This document shows positions 19,406 through 27,366 of a stretch of DNA of 41,283 bases, one piece after another. A model generated the notes under the pieces. It had not been told where the DNA came from. It did not search any database and saw nothing but the letters and a program-made list of their open reading frames with translations. A program made the translations under genes and the position numbers. This DNA comes from Thermodesulfobacteriota bacterium (GTDB lineage Bacteria; Desulfobacterota; WTBG01; CAIYCZ01; CAIRTM01): the NCBI GenBank assembly GCA_028282925.1, contig JANQGV010000247.1, positions 1-41,283 on the forward strand. Reading direction: 5' to 3'. Numbering within the stretch: the first letter of the stretch is position 1; each line of letters begins with the position of its first letter.

Positions 19406-20650
19406 ATGACATATTATGAAAAAAAACCGGAGAAAAAGTTTTTTGAAAAAACGCTTGATGATTATCGTGATTCCGTATGGGGCTGCGCCCGGTGTAACTG
19501 GTGCCAGAACCAGTGGGGCTGGAATGTGAAAAGCGCCGAATTTTCCGAGATTTGCCCGGCATTTCACGAATACAGAATTTTTCCTTATTCAGGTATGGGT
19601 AAAATGCATATGGCCCGGGCCCTGCTTGAAGGTGATTTCAGCTATGAGGATGCGCCGGAAATGGTGCAGTTCCTCTATACCTGTACAACCTGCGGCGCCT
19701 GTGAGATGAACTGCCAGCGTATCCAAGATAAAGAGCCCCTTCAGGTAAATGAAACGCTACGGGCAAAATTTGTGAGCGATGGAATCGGACCGATGCCGGA
19801 GCATAAACGGTTGATAAAGAGCGTTAAAAATTATGATAATCCCTGGATGCAGCCGCGGGCACAGCGTGACCGCTGGGCGCGAAAAATCGGCATTAAAGAC
19901 ATCAGCAAGGAAAAAGCCGATACGCTCTATTTTGTGGGCTGTACCTCATCATTCGACAACACACTGTGGAAAGTTGCCCAGAATACGGCCAAAATCATGA
20001 TGCATGGCGGGGCGGATTTAGGAATTCTCGGGAAAAACGAAAACTGTTGCGGGAGTCCGCTTGCCAGAATCGGCGACCGTGAAACCTTTGTCCAGATCGC
20101 CAAAAAGAATATCGAGTTGTTGAATACCTGCGGCGCCAAAGAGATTGTAACCTTCTGCCCCGGGTGCTACAGGGCGCTTATGCATGATTACAAGGAAATT
20201 CCGGGAGTACCGCCCCTGGAAGCAAAAGTATATCACTCGGCTGAATATATTGATTCGATGATACAGGAAGGGAAAATTAAAATACCCGGTGAGCTTAAAA
20301 AGCGTGTGACCTGGCACGATCCCTGTCACCTCGGACGGCATTGCGGTATTTATGAGCCGCCACGAAATATTTTAAAAGCCATCCCTGGAATCGAACTGGT
20401 TGAGATGGAGCGGATTAAAGATCAGTCGTGGTGTTGCGGCGGAGGCGGAGGCGCGCGCACGGCATTTATGGAATTTGCTCAAAAAACGGCCCATAAACGC
20501 ATAAGCGAAGCTCAGAAAACAGGCGCACAGGCAATTGTTACCTCGTGCCCGTTTTGTGAACAGAATATCGGCGATGCCCTTAACAAGAGTGATGACGGCA
20601 TGGAAATATATGATTTAACCGATATGCTGATTCGAGTTCTTGATCTGTAA
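19406..20650 (+). CDS. Fe-S oxidoreductase with two CCG domains (GlcF/HdrD-like)
   Basis: This 414-residue protein begins with two [4Fe-4S] motifs. The first is Cys27, 30, 33 with a distant Cys50-Pro; the second is Cys93, 96, 99, 103 (CTTCGACEMNC). Two CCG (DUF3400-type cysteine-rich) repeats follow: Cys179, CC214-215, CPGC 251-254, and Cys307, CC343-344, CPFC 381-384. This is the layout of GlcF, GlpC and HdrD/DsrK-type electron-transfer subunits, which pass electrons from a flavoprotein toward a quinone, cytochrome or disulfide. The 16-residue spacing within the first cluster is unusually long. The gene lies between two FAD-oxidase genes, so it most likely is their shared electron acceptor. 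The start is ATG 19406, preceded by AGGGGG. Confidence 0.9.
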   Translation: MTYYEKKPEKKFFEKTLDDYRDSVWGCARCNWCQNQWGWNVKSAEFSEICPAFHEYRIFPYSGMGKMHMARALLEGDFSYEDAPEMVQFLYTCTTCGACEMNCQRIQDKEPLQVNETLRAKFVSDGIGPMPEHKRLIKSVKNYDNPWMQPRAQRDRWARKIGIKDISKEKADTLYFVGCTSSFDNTLWKVAQNTAKIMMHGGADLGILGKNENCCGSPLARIGDRETFVQIAKKNIELLNTCGAKEIVTFCPGCYRALMHDYKEIPGVPPLEAKVYHSAEYIDSMIQEGKIKIPGELKKRVTWHDPCHLGRHCGIYEPPRNILKAIPGIELVEMERIKDQSWCCGGGGGARTAFMEFAQKTAHKRISEAQKTGAQAIVTSCPFCEQNIGDALNKSDDGMEIYDLTDMLIRVLDL

Positions 20651-20711
20651 TAGGAGCTTTATACAGCGCTTACTATGAACATTATATGGTTATTATACAT
20701 GGAGAAACACT

Positions 20712-22421
20712 ATGACGGATAAAAAGAAAAAAGTCATACAAAAAAAGCTGCCCCGCGAAGTATACAACGCATTGAAGAATGTCGTCGGTGAACAGTGGAT
20801 ATACGAACAGCGATCGGTTGTGGAAACATACAGCAAACTGTCCATTGAGGGCGGAAGCTTTATTAAAAAGCACGATAAAGACCCCCATGTGCTGCCGGCC
20901 TGCGTAGTGCTGCCTTCATCAACCAAGGAGACCCAGGCGATTGTGAAAATTTGTAACCGCTACCAGGTACCCTTTATTCCGTTTACCAACGGCCAGGTGT
21001 TCTGTAATCCAACCAACGAGCAGCCGACGCTTATTATTCATTTTTCCCGCATGAATAGTATTATCAGAATCGATACGCAGAACATGTGCGCCACCCTGGA
21101 GCCCTATGTCGACTACGGGCAGTTACAGGCGGAAGCAATGAAACGGGGACTGTGGAACGGAGGAACACCCCTTGCAACTACGATTTGCAAGCTTGCCTCC
21201 CAGTTTGCCTTTGCAGGGCTTTGGCAAACCGATTTGAAATACGGGCTTTTCAGCCGTAACATCGTCAGTGTGAAAATGGTGCTGCCTGACGGCGAGATAC
21301 TTACCACTGGATCGCGCTCAATTTCACGGGCAGGTGACTTCTGGGAATACGGGCCAGGGCCTGATTTGCTTGGGTTGCAGCGCTCGGGACTCGGCACCAA
21401 CGGTATCGTAACCGAAATAACCGTTAAGCTGCATGCCTGGGTAGGGGATGAAACATTTCCCGATATCCCGGCCGGGAGGCCGAGCCTGTTTGACGTGCAT
21501 GACGCCAAATATGACAATCCGCCCGCACCGCTCAAGAATCATAAACTGTTCTGGATAGAATTTGAAAATTTCGAAACTCAGATAAAAGCCATGCGGGAGA
21601 TTGCCCATTCCGGAATCGCAATCGGGCTGAACGCGCCTGGTGTCTATTCGGCTTTTTACTGTTCTCAGACGCAAGCTATGACGGTGGAGCGCTGTGAGAA
21701 AAAATTTTTTCCCGACTGGAACTGCTATGTCATTCTGGCCGGAACAACATCGGAAAAGCAGATATCGTACGAGGAAAAAGTGTTACGCCAGATAATCGAC
21801 GAGGTGGGAGGTACGTTCCTGTCTGAAACCCACAAGCCGGAAGTACTGGAAGCGCTCAAACCCTGGAATTATGACTGCATTCGGCACTCAACCGGATACC
21901 GCATGAACCGTAAGTTTTACGCCAATGCATGGCTGCCGGTCGGGCCGCTGGACAGCGCATTTATCTGCCAGCGGGAATGGCAAAAGGCCCTTGATATGTT
22001 CGGTGAATGCGATATTACCGATCGGGGCGGGGCCGACGATACGCCTTTTGTGTATGCCCTGCAACGGGGGCATTTCTGCCTGTTTGAAACCGATAATTAC
22101 CCCGATCCGGTATTGCCTGACGACATTCGCAAAGCGCAAGGGTATGGCCTGTACGGTGCCTTTACGATTCCTAAAAACGATATGGGGCCCATGCTGATGG
22201 CTTTTACCAATGTGGAGCCGTTTACTTCCATGACGCCGGAGGCCGGACCGAACTGCAAGATTCTCATGCGCAAACTGCGAAAAGTGTTCGATCCCAACAG
22301 CGTGGCCGCCCCCGGCAGGCAGGTGTTTACAGAAGACGAATGGCAACAGTTTCCGACTGAAATAAAGGAGGCTTTGAACAAAATGCGCAGTTTGAATGAT
22401 ATGCCTCCGGTTGAATATTGA
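20712..22421 (+). CDS. Second FAD-binding oxidoreductase of the cluster (VAO/4-cresol dehydrogenase-like)
   Basis: This 569-residue flavoprotein is longer than the first. PCMH-domain motifs are VVLPSSTKETQAIVKICN, FSRMNSIIRIDTQNMCATLE, and a GPGPDLLGLQRSGLGTNGIV segment typical of the vanillyl-alcohol oxidase/4-cresol dehydrogenase group, followed by TEITVKLHAW. The C terminus shows KVFDPNSVAAPGR. The N-terminal 15 residues are very basic and hydrophilic, with no signal peptide. With the preceding FAD protein and CCG Fe-S protein it recalls GlcD-GlcE-GlcF. Here, however, both flavoproteins are full length, unlike the short GlcE. The substrate is unknown. The gene is 61 bases after the Fe-S gene and is followed by a strong terminator. 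Confidence 0.87.
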   Translation: MTDKKKKVIQKKLPREVYNALKNVVGEQWIYEQRSVVETYSKLSIEGGSFIKKHDKDPHVLPACVVLPSSTKETQAIVKICNRYQVPFIPFTNGQVFCNPTNEQPTLIIHFSRMNSIIRIDTQNMCATLEPYVDYGQLQAEAMKRGLWNGGTPLATTICKLASQFAFAGLWQTDLKYGLFSRNIVSVKMVLPDGEILTTGSRSISRAGDFWEYGPGPDLLGLQRSGLGTNGIVTEITVKLHAWVGDETFPDIPAGRPSLFDVHDAKYDNPPAPLKNHKLFWIEFENFETQIKAMREIAHSGIAIGLNAPGVYSAFYCSQTQAMTVERCEKKFFPDWNCYVILAGTTSEKQISYEEKVLRQIIDEVGGTFLSETHKPEVLEALKPWNYDCIRHSTGYRMNRKFYANAWLPVGPLDSAFICQREWQKALDMFGECDITDRGGADDTPFVYALQRGHFCLFETDNYPDPVLPDDIRKAQGYGLYGAFTIPKNDMGPMLMAFTNVEPFTSMTPEAGPNCKILMRKLRKVFDPNSVAAPGRQVFTEDEWQQFPTEIKEALNKMRSLNDMPPVEY

Positions 22422-22448
22422 AATACGTATATTTAGACCGTATATATA

Positions 22449-22477
22449 AAGGTGGGTGCAAACCCACCTTTTTTTTT
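22449..22477 (+). terminator. Rho-independent terminator after the FAD/Fe-S operon
   Basis: The stem AGGTGGGT (22450-22457) pairs with ACCCACCT (22462-22469) around a GCAA tetraloop and is followed by a run of eight or more T. It lies 28 bases after the stop codon of the second FAD gene. This defines the operon end. Confidence 0.93.
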
Positions 22478-22642
22478 GTGCCTGCTTACTGGTACGTTAT
22501 TACAGATAATGAGCACATTCCTTTTGAAAGAGTATTTGTAACCATTGTTTTTTTCATGGATTTGTGAAAATATATTGCCAAGTAACAGTATTTTTTTGTA
22601 AAAATAAACTATTACTTCATCAATCATAAAGGGGCGCAACAT

Positions 22643-24265
22643 ATGGGTACACTACGCATACAGACAATAGCCGTAATGCTGCTGACCTTCTGTATCGCAA
22701 CACCAGCAATCTGCCAGGAAGGCCAGTGGCAGCAGATGGACAGTGGTACAACCGTCCATCTCTATGGTATCTGGGGGCTGAACAGCTCAGACGTATATGC
22801 CGTAGGGCAGTACGGCACGGTATTGCACTATGACGGCTCTGCATGGTCGAAAATGAGCAGTGAGACCTCAAGTTCTCTTTTTGACATCTGGGGTATTTCC
22901 TCATCGACTCTGTTCGCGGTAGGTAAAGATGGAACCATTCTTTCCAAAAGTGGGGGCGGCTGGGATGTTGAGACTACACCCACCACTGAATGGCTCAACG
23001 GAGTGTGGGGAACGTCCAACGCTGATGTGTTTGCTGTTGGTAATGACGGAGTCATTCTGCATTATGATGGAGACGACTGGCAGGAGATGTACAACTGGCG
23101 CGAACAACCCCTCAATGATGTGTGGGGCCGCAATGCAACCGATGTATACGCCGTTGGGGAAGATGGTCTTGTGCTTTATTACAATGGCTCCGGATGGTCA
23201 AAAGATGATGACGTCGATACAGAAGAAATACTTACATCTGTGTGGCACAGTGTCGGGTCTCCTCTGGTTGTTACCGGTGAAAAAGGCACTATCCTTAAAC
23301 AGGCCGACAATGGTACCTGGTCTGAAAGTGCATCCGGAACCTTTAAGAATTTAACAGGTCTGCACGGAAATGCATGGGCAAATATTTTTGCAACAGGTGA
23401 AAACGGCTTGATTTTACGCTTTGACGGTTCGGACTGGATTACACTTGACAGCGGCAGTACTCAAAAACTGAATGATGTCTGGACGCCTTCCAGTGACGAG
23501 GCATTTGCAGTAGGTAAAAACGGCACCATTCTTTATTATTCGGCAACTTCATCCACTACAACATCGATAACTGCTACATCGACCACGACCACTGCGATGA
23601 ATACATCAACCACCACAACATCGGCCGCCACTACCACCACAACGACAATACCGGTTGAGCTTGACTTTGTGGGAAGCCCCACATCCGGGTATAGACCGTT
23701 AACCGTTAATTTTACCGATTTATCAAAGGGAAGTATCAGGGCATATCACTGGGATTTTGGGGACGGCAGCGCAGTGTCTGAAATGCAAAATCCAACGCAT
23801 ACCTATTCACAGGTGGGTACCTATTCCGTAATACTGACGGTTGAACTCGATTCCGGTGATAACGAAACCCTGGCCAAGGAAAACTATATTACTGTTGAAC
23901 CGATACTGCAATGCCCGTTTGAAGCTGTTCTGGATAACCAGGAAGAGTTGAACCTGTTACGGTTGCTCAGAAATACACTGCGCGAAAACGACACTTTGGC
24001 GCGCTTTGTCTCCATGTATTACAGGCACAGTCCTGAGATAAACGCAATTCTCATCAAACGACCTGATCTGGCAAGGAAATTACGCAATCTTACGCTCAAC
24101 AATCTTGTTTTCGCCCGGCGCCTGAGCGCAGGATATCCAATCAAACTGCCGACCAACACTAAACGGGAGATACTCGGCTATCTGGCCGACATTGCCCGGG
24201 AGGGTAGTGACGGCCTGAAAAACTCTCTTAAGGAATTGATATCGGTATTGAATAAAAATTTTTAG
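22643..24265 (+). CDS. Secreted beta-propeller / PKD-domain protein
   Basis: The 540-residue protein opens with a signal peptide (about 1-25). Seven repeats of the form W-G-x-x-x-x-D-V-Y-A-V-G-x-x-G-T-I-L-H-Y-D-G follow (about 40-300), predicting a seven-bladed propeller. A Thr/Ser-rich linker (about 303-338) leads to a PKD domain (WDFGDGSAVSEMQNPTHTYS, about 340-425). A C-terminal helical domain starts CPFEAVLD and includes LRLLRNTLREN and YYRHSPEINAIL. That domain resembles the CFI-box type C-terminal region of exported proteins. It is probably exported and displayed on the surface or in the periplasm; no enzyme motif is visible. AAGGGG precedes ATG 22643. The small Cys-rich gene follows closely. 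Confidence 0.85.
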   Translation: MGTLRIQTIAVMLLTFCIATPAICQEGQWQQMDSGTTVHLYGIWGLNSSDVYAVGQYGTVLHYDGSAWSKMSSETSSSLFDIWGISSSTLFAVGKDGTILSKSGGGWDVETTPTTEWLNGVWGTSNADVFAVGNDGVILHYDGDDWQEMYNWREQPLNDVWGRNATDVYAVGEDGLVLYYNGSGWSKDDDVDTEEILTSVWHSVGSPLVVTGEKGTILKQADNGTWSESASGTFKNLTGLHGNAWANIFATGENGLILRFDGSDWITLDSGSTQKLNDVWTPSSDEAFAVGKNGTILYYSATSSTTTSITATSTTTTAMNTSTTTTSAATTTTTTIPVELDFVGSPTSGYRPLTVNFTDLSKGSIRAYHWDFGDGSAVSEMQNPTHTYSQVGTYSVILTVELDSGDNETLAKENYITVEPILQCPFEAVLDNQEELNLLRLLRNTLRENDTLARFVSMYYRHSPEINAILIKRPDLARKLRNLTLNNLVFARRLSAGYPIKLPTNTKREILGYLADIAREGSDGLKNSLKELISVLNKNF

Positions 24266-24277
24266 TAAAGGGTATGC

Positions 24278-24499
24278 ATGCCTGCGTGTCAATGCTTGAA
24301 AACGTGTCCTTTTTTTAATAACATGATGACTGGAATGGAAGATACCGCCGAGAAAACAAAAGACAAATATTGCCGGGGAGATTTTGAGAAATGTGCCCGC
24401 TATATGGTTTTTAAAGCGTTGGGCAAAGAAAATGTTCCTTCAGACCTTTTTCCGGTACAAGTATACCGCGTTGAAGATATACTTAAATACCGGACCTGA
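24278..24499 (+). CDS. Small cysteine-containing conserved protein (73 residues)
   Basis: Cysteines at 4, 6, 10, 32 and 39, in the pattern CxCxxxCPFFN then KYCRGDFEKCARYMVFKALG, suggest a metal- or cluster-binding miniprotein. The motif set (CPFF, KYC, CARYMV, VPSDLFP) resembles a small protein family I associate with Desulfobacterota and other anaerobes. No function is known to me. It starts 12 bases after the stop of the propeller protein, with AAAGGG before ATG 24278, so co-transcription is possible. Confidence 0.7.
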   Translation: MPACQCLKTCPFFNNMMTGMEDTAEKTKDKYCRGDFEKCARYMVFKALGKENVPSDLFPVQVYRVEDILKYRT

Positions 24500-24659
24500 T
24501 TCGGCTCTTTTTATGCGGTGTATCGGATAGGAACACCTTCTCGATTTTATGCTGCTTTGTAAAAGTATTCCCACCAGCCTGACGGGGAGCGGTAGCACCC
24601 CGGCCCAGGTGAAGGTACATTTCATTGAAACATATACCAGAGCATTTCACACACTCTTG

Positions 24660-24752
24660 TAGCCGGGCAGGAGCGGCCTTCAGCCGCGATACAGGCCGTA
24701 AAACCTACAGGGTTCATTAATCGCACCTGAAGGTGCCGCGCCTATTGAGGCG
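24660..24752. repeat. REP-like hairpin cluster
   Basis: Three short palindromes lie in tandem: GCGGC-N5-GCCGC (24673-24687) inside GGAGCGGCCTTCAGCCGCG, GCACCT-GA-AGGTGC (24722-24735), and CGCCT-ATTG-AGGCG (24738-24751). The first resembles the widespread GGAGCGG...CCGCG REP sequence type. The cluster sits between convergent genes and may act as a bidirectional transcript end. The rest of 24500-24756 shows no gene. Confidence 0.5.
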
Positions 24753-24756
24753 TGTA

Positions 24757-25569
24757 TTATACCTGCCTGTTATAGGCATCGATAAATGCGGTAATTTTAT
24801 CCTGAATAATAGTTTCCGCTTCTTCCAGTTCTTCTTTTGTTGCAAAATCAGACTCAAGGCTGATCAGTATTTTATCAAAGGGCGAGGGGGGTATTCCCCA
24901 CTTTTGGGTATATTCAATGCGGGCAATGTTATATTCGGCCTTTGAAAAGTAGTATTTACCCAGCCTGTTCTCTTTTGCCTGAAACTTCCAATGCTCTTTA
25001 AGGGTAAAGAAATCCGTCAGGGCTGCATGAATTTTGGGCGTGTCAAGGCGGGAAACCTTGATGCTTTCGCCGATTGTGTTCTCAACGTTCTTGAAAAACT
25101 CTTTTACCAGGTCGATATCGGTAATGACAAGGCCATAAAGATACCAGTCGTGCACCGTGGCAACAACCGCACGCTGCTCGGGAGTGGTAAGACAGGAAAA
25201 TCCAGGACAAAAATGTTCATTGCACACTTTTGAGCCGTAAAAGCAGTGATTGCGCAGTTCCGGGTTGCCGGTAACTGCGGGATGCAGCATGCACCCGACT
25301 TTTTTATGTTCGGAATCAATATATCCTACAAATTCGCAGTTGTAGATTGTTTCGAACAGCTTTGTATTATTGATTTTCCGGTTGCGCTGGTTACGGTAGT
25401 TATCAAGATTGTCGTACGTCGTGAGAGCAAAAAACAGCTCGGTTTGCGCATCGACAATTGCGGTCAGAGCGCTACGGGAATGGTCGACCCAGTTGTACAG
25501 GCCGCAGCAGGCACTGCAGGACTTGTGTGCATCGGGCTGGCAGAGCATGATGGGGTGGTGTGCGGACAT
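24757..25569 (-). CDS. Cysteine-rich hypothetical protein (YkgJ-like cysteine pattern)
   Basis: The 270-residue protein has clustered cysteines: C18, C21, C22 (CSACC), C78, C93 (GCMLHP), C109, C116, C121 and C126 (CFYGSKVCNEHFCPGFSC). The rest is helical and charged. The pattern recalls the YkgJ/CxxCxxCC zinc- or iron-cluster families, with GCMLHP as in several of them, but I cannot name the family. It has no signal peptide. It is the last gene of a compact minus-strand operon, only four bases after the M23 peptidase stop codon. Function unknown. Confidence 0.7.
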   Translation of the reverse strand: MSAHHPIMLCQPDAHKSCSACCGLYNWVDHSRSALTAIVDAQTELFFALTTYDNLDNYRNQRNRKINNTKLFETIYNCEFVGYIDSEHKKVGCMLHPAVTGNPELRNHCFYGSKVCNEHFCPGFSCLTTPEQRAVVATVHDWYLYGLVITDIDLVKEFFKNVENTIGESIKVSRLDTPKIHAALTDFFTLKEHWKFQAKENRLGKYYFSKAEYNIARIEYTQKWGIPPSPFDKILISLESDFATKEELEEAETIIQDKITAFIDAYNRQV

Positions 25570-25573
25570 GGTG

Positions 25574-26500
25574 CTATTGTTCCTGTGAGGGGTTAAAAAG
25601 ATCTAAAAACGTTAAGGGGTCAATCCTGTGGTCGTTGATTTTTATGCCCCAATGCAAATGCGGACCGGTGGAGCGGCCGGTTGAACCCACCAGCCCGATA
25701 ATGTCGCCCCTGGAAACCGTCTGACCACGTTTAACGTCTATTTTCGACATATGAAAATACATGGTCATAATTCCCATGCCATGGTCGATATATACTGAAT
25801 TACCGCTAAAGAAGTGGTCGCCGGTGTAAATCACTCTGCCATCACTTGAAGCAGCTATGGGATGCCCCTGTTTTGCCCGCAGGTCTATGCCTGAATGTGA
25901 GTTGCGTGGTTTTTTATTAAGAAATCTGCGCACGCCGAAAGGTGTGCTGATCGATCCTTTGAGAGGCATAATAAAATTATCGAGCCAGATTTTAGCAGCG
26001 CTTTTTTCTGACAGGGCAGCGGCAAGTTCCTTTTTTTCACGGTTATGTCTGGCAAGGTCCTTTTTGCTGAGGGTAACCTTTGATTCCGGCAGTGTGAGGT
26101 GCTGTACGGGATAGTCTTTTTTGCTGATGGTAACAGGGATGTTTTGAGTTACCGTATTACCGTATGTGGTATGCACTGTGACCGGCAGATCCAGGGTGCC
26201 AGTCTTTTTCCGCAGACCTACAGGAATAAAGGTTGCAAAGGCATTTTTGTTTTTCAGGGGAAACAACGTATAGCTCTGATTGTACCAGATACATGATGCC
26301 GTAGATACCCGGTCCATAGGAGTAACTGTCAGCATGGCAACAGCACCGGGGAAAAGGTCACTGGAGCTGATGCCGACAGTGATGTCAGTTTGGGAAGCCA
26401 CTGCGTTTCTACAATCGAATAAACACGTAACAACTACCAGATAGACAGAAATAACGAGCGTATTATGTGCGCATTTCCGAAGCCAGTGCAGACAAGCCAT
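25574..26500 (-). CDS. Exported M23-family metallopeptidase (LytM-type)
   Basis: This is a 308-residue protein with a signal peptide or N-terminal anchor (about 1-36, ending AVASQ), a beta-rich middle (about 40-130) and a charged helical linker. The C-terminal M23 domain begins at MPLKGSISTPFGVRR. The zinc ligands are present: His202 and Asp206 in HSGID, and His283 in HLHWG, with YFHMS before it. LytM-type enzymes cleave peptidoglycan cross-links. The ATG at 26500 has GAGGAG upstream and opens the signal peptide; a longer frame starting at 26596 lacks this. It overlaps the end of the upstream SDR gene by 38 bases, so translation is probably coupled. Confidence 0.88.
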   Translation of the reverse strand: MACLHWLRKCAHNTLVISVYLVVVTCLFDCRNAVASQTDITVGISSSDLFPGAVAMLTVTPMDRVSTASCIWYNQSYTLFPLKNKNAFATFIPVGLRKKTGTLDLPVTVHTTYGNTVTQNIPVTISKKDYPVQHLTLPESKVTLSKKDLARHNREKKELAAALSEKSAAKIWLDNFIMPLKGSISTPFGVRRFLNKKPRNSHSGIDLRAKQGHPIAASSDGRVIYTGDHFFSGNSVYIDHGMGIMTMYFHMSKIDVKRGQTVSRGDIIGLVGSTGRSTGPHLHWGIKINDHRIDPLTFLDLFNPSQEQ

Positions 26501-27365
26501 TGATAACTCCTCTCGGTTGAAAGTTGAATGTTTTTTTAAAAAGGCCTCCATCAAGTGATACGTCCTTCGGTCTGGGTGCAGAGCTGGGCACATCATCCAT
26601 CAGCTTTTTTACCAGCAGGTGTTCCGGAAAGCCGAATTGAGCGATAAGGTGCCGTGCGAATGTATAGCGGTCGATTCGATCAGGCGCAGCGAGATGAAAG
26701 GTTGTGCCGGGATGTGCATGCAAAGCGGCACGCTCAAGTCCTTTGACCGTGTCATGCACATAGGTTGGTGTGCGATACTGGTCTATGAAAAGATTTATGT
26801 GGTTGGCCTGCCTCAGATTTGAAATGATCCAGTCGGTGAAACAGGAGGAAAATTCATTGCTCATGCCGTATTGCAGGGTAATGCGCACCACCGTGCTGTT
26901 CGGGCAGTGCGCCAGACACGCCCGCTCTGCATCCAGTTTGGTTTGGCCGTAATAGTTTAACGGATTTGGGGGGTCTGCTTCAGTGTACATGCCCTGATTT
27001 CCGTCAAAAACCATATCGGTTGAGACGTATGCAATGCGGGCGCCGATGGTGTGAGCAGCTTCTGCAAGATATTTCGTTCCGTTAAGGTTGATGTTTTTTG
27101 CTGTTTCGGGATGTTTTTCGCATGTGTCGGGCTTAGAAACAGCGGCAGCATGCACAATAATATCTGGAGCAAGGTCGTTGACCGTCTCTTTAACCGCGTT
27201 GTGATCGGTAATGTCCAGTTTTGTAATTGAACACCCGGGCAGAGTGAACGCATGGGATGCATAGGTGCCGGTTATTTCATAACGGTCGCGTAAATCCGAA
27301 CACATGGTATAGCCAAGGAAGCCGCTGGCGCCGGTAATAAGCATTTTTTTCGGTAGTTTTTCCAT
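26463..27365 (-). CDS. NAD(P)-dependent sugar epimerase/reductase (RfbD-like extended SDR)
   Basis: The 300-residue protein begins with a Rossmann motif TGASGFLG (11-18). It has DIIVHAAAVSKPD and the catalytic Tyr139-x3-Lys143 in YYGQTK, with a preceding STDMVFDG, as in dTDP-4-dehydrorhamnose reductases (RfbD/RmlD). A C-terminal substrate-binding half ends FNFQPRGVINGL. No other rhamnose-pathway gene is nearby, so the exact sugar nucleotide is uncertain. It starts one base after the stop of the MBL gene and overlaps the M23 gene at its end, so it is internal to a tightly packed operon. Confidence 0.83.
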   Translation of the reverse strand: MEKLPKKMLITGASGFLGYTMCSDLRDRYEITGTYASHAFTLPGCSITKLDITDHNAVKETVNDLAPDIIVHAAAVSKPDTCEKHPETAKNINLNGTKYLAEAAHTIGARIAYVSTDMVFDGNQGMYTEADPPNPLNYYGQTKLDAERACLAHCPNSTVVRITLQYGMSNEFSSCFTDWIISNLRQANHINLFIDQYRTPTYVHDTVKGLERAALHAHPGTTFHLAAPDRIDRYTFARHLIAQFGFPEHLLVKKLMDDVPSSAPRPKDVSLDGGLFKKTFNFQPRGVINGLSALASEMRT

Positions 27366-27366
27366 G

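Noticed and set aside
26501-26596. Longer start for the M23 peptidase
   Set aside because: It would bury the signal peptide behind 32 hydrophilic residues and lacks the GAGGAG placed before 26500.
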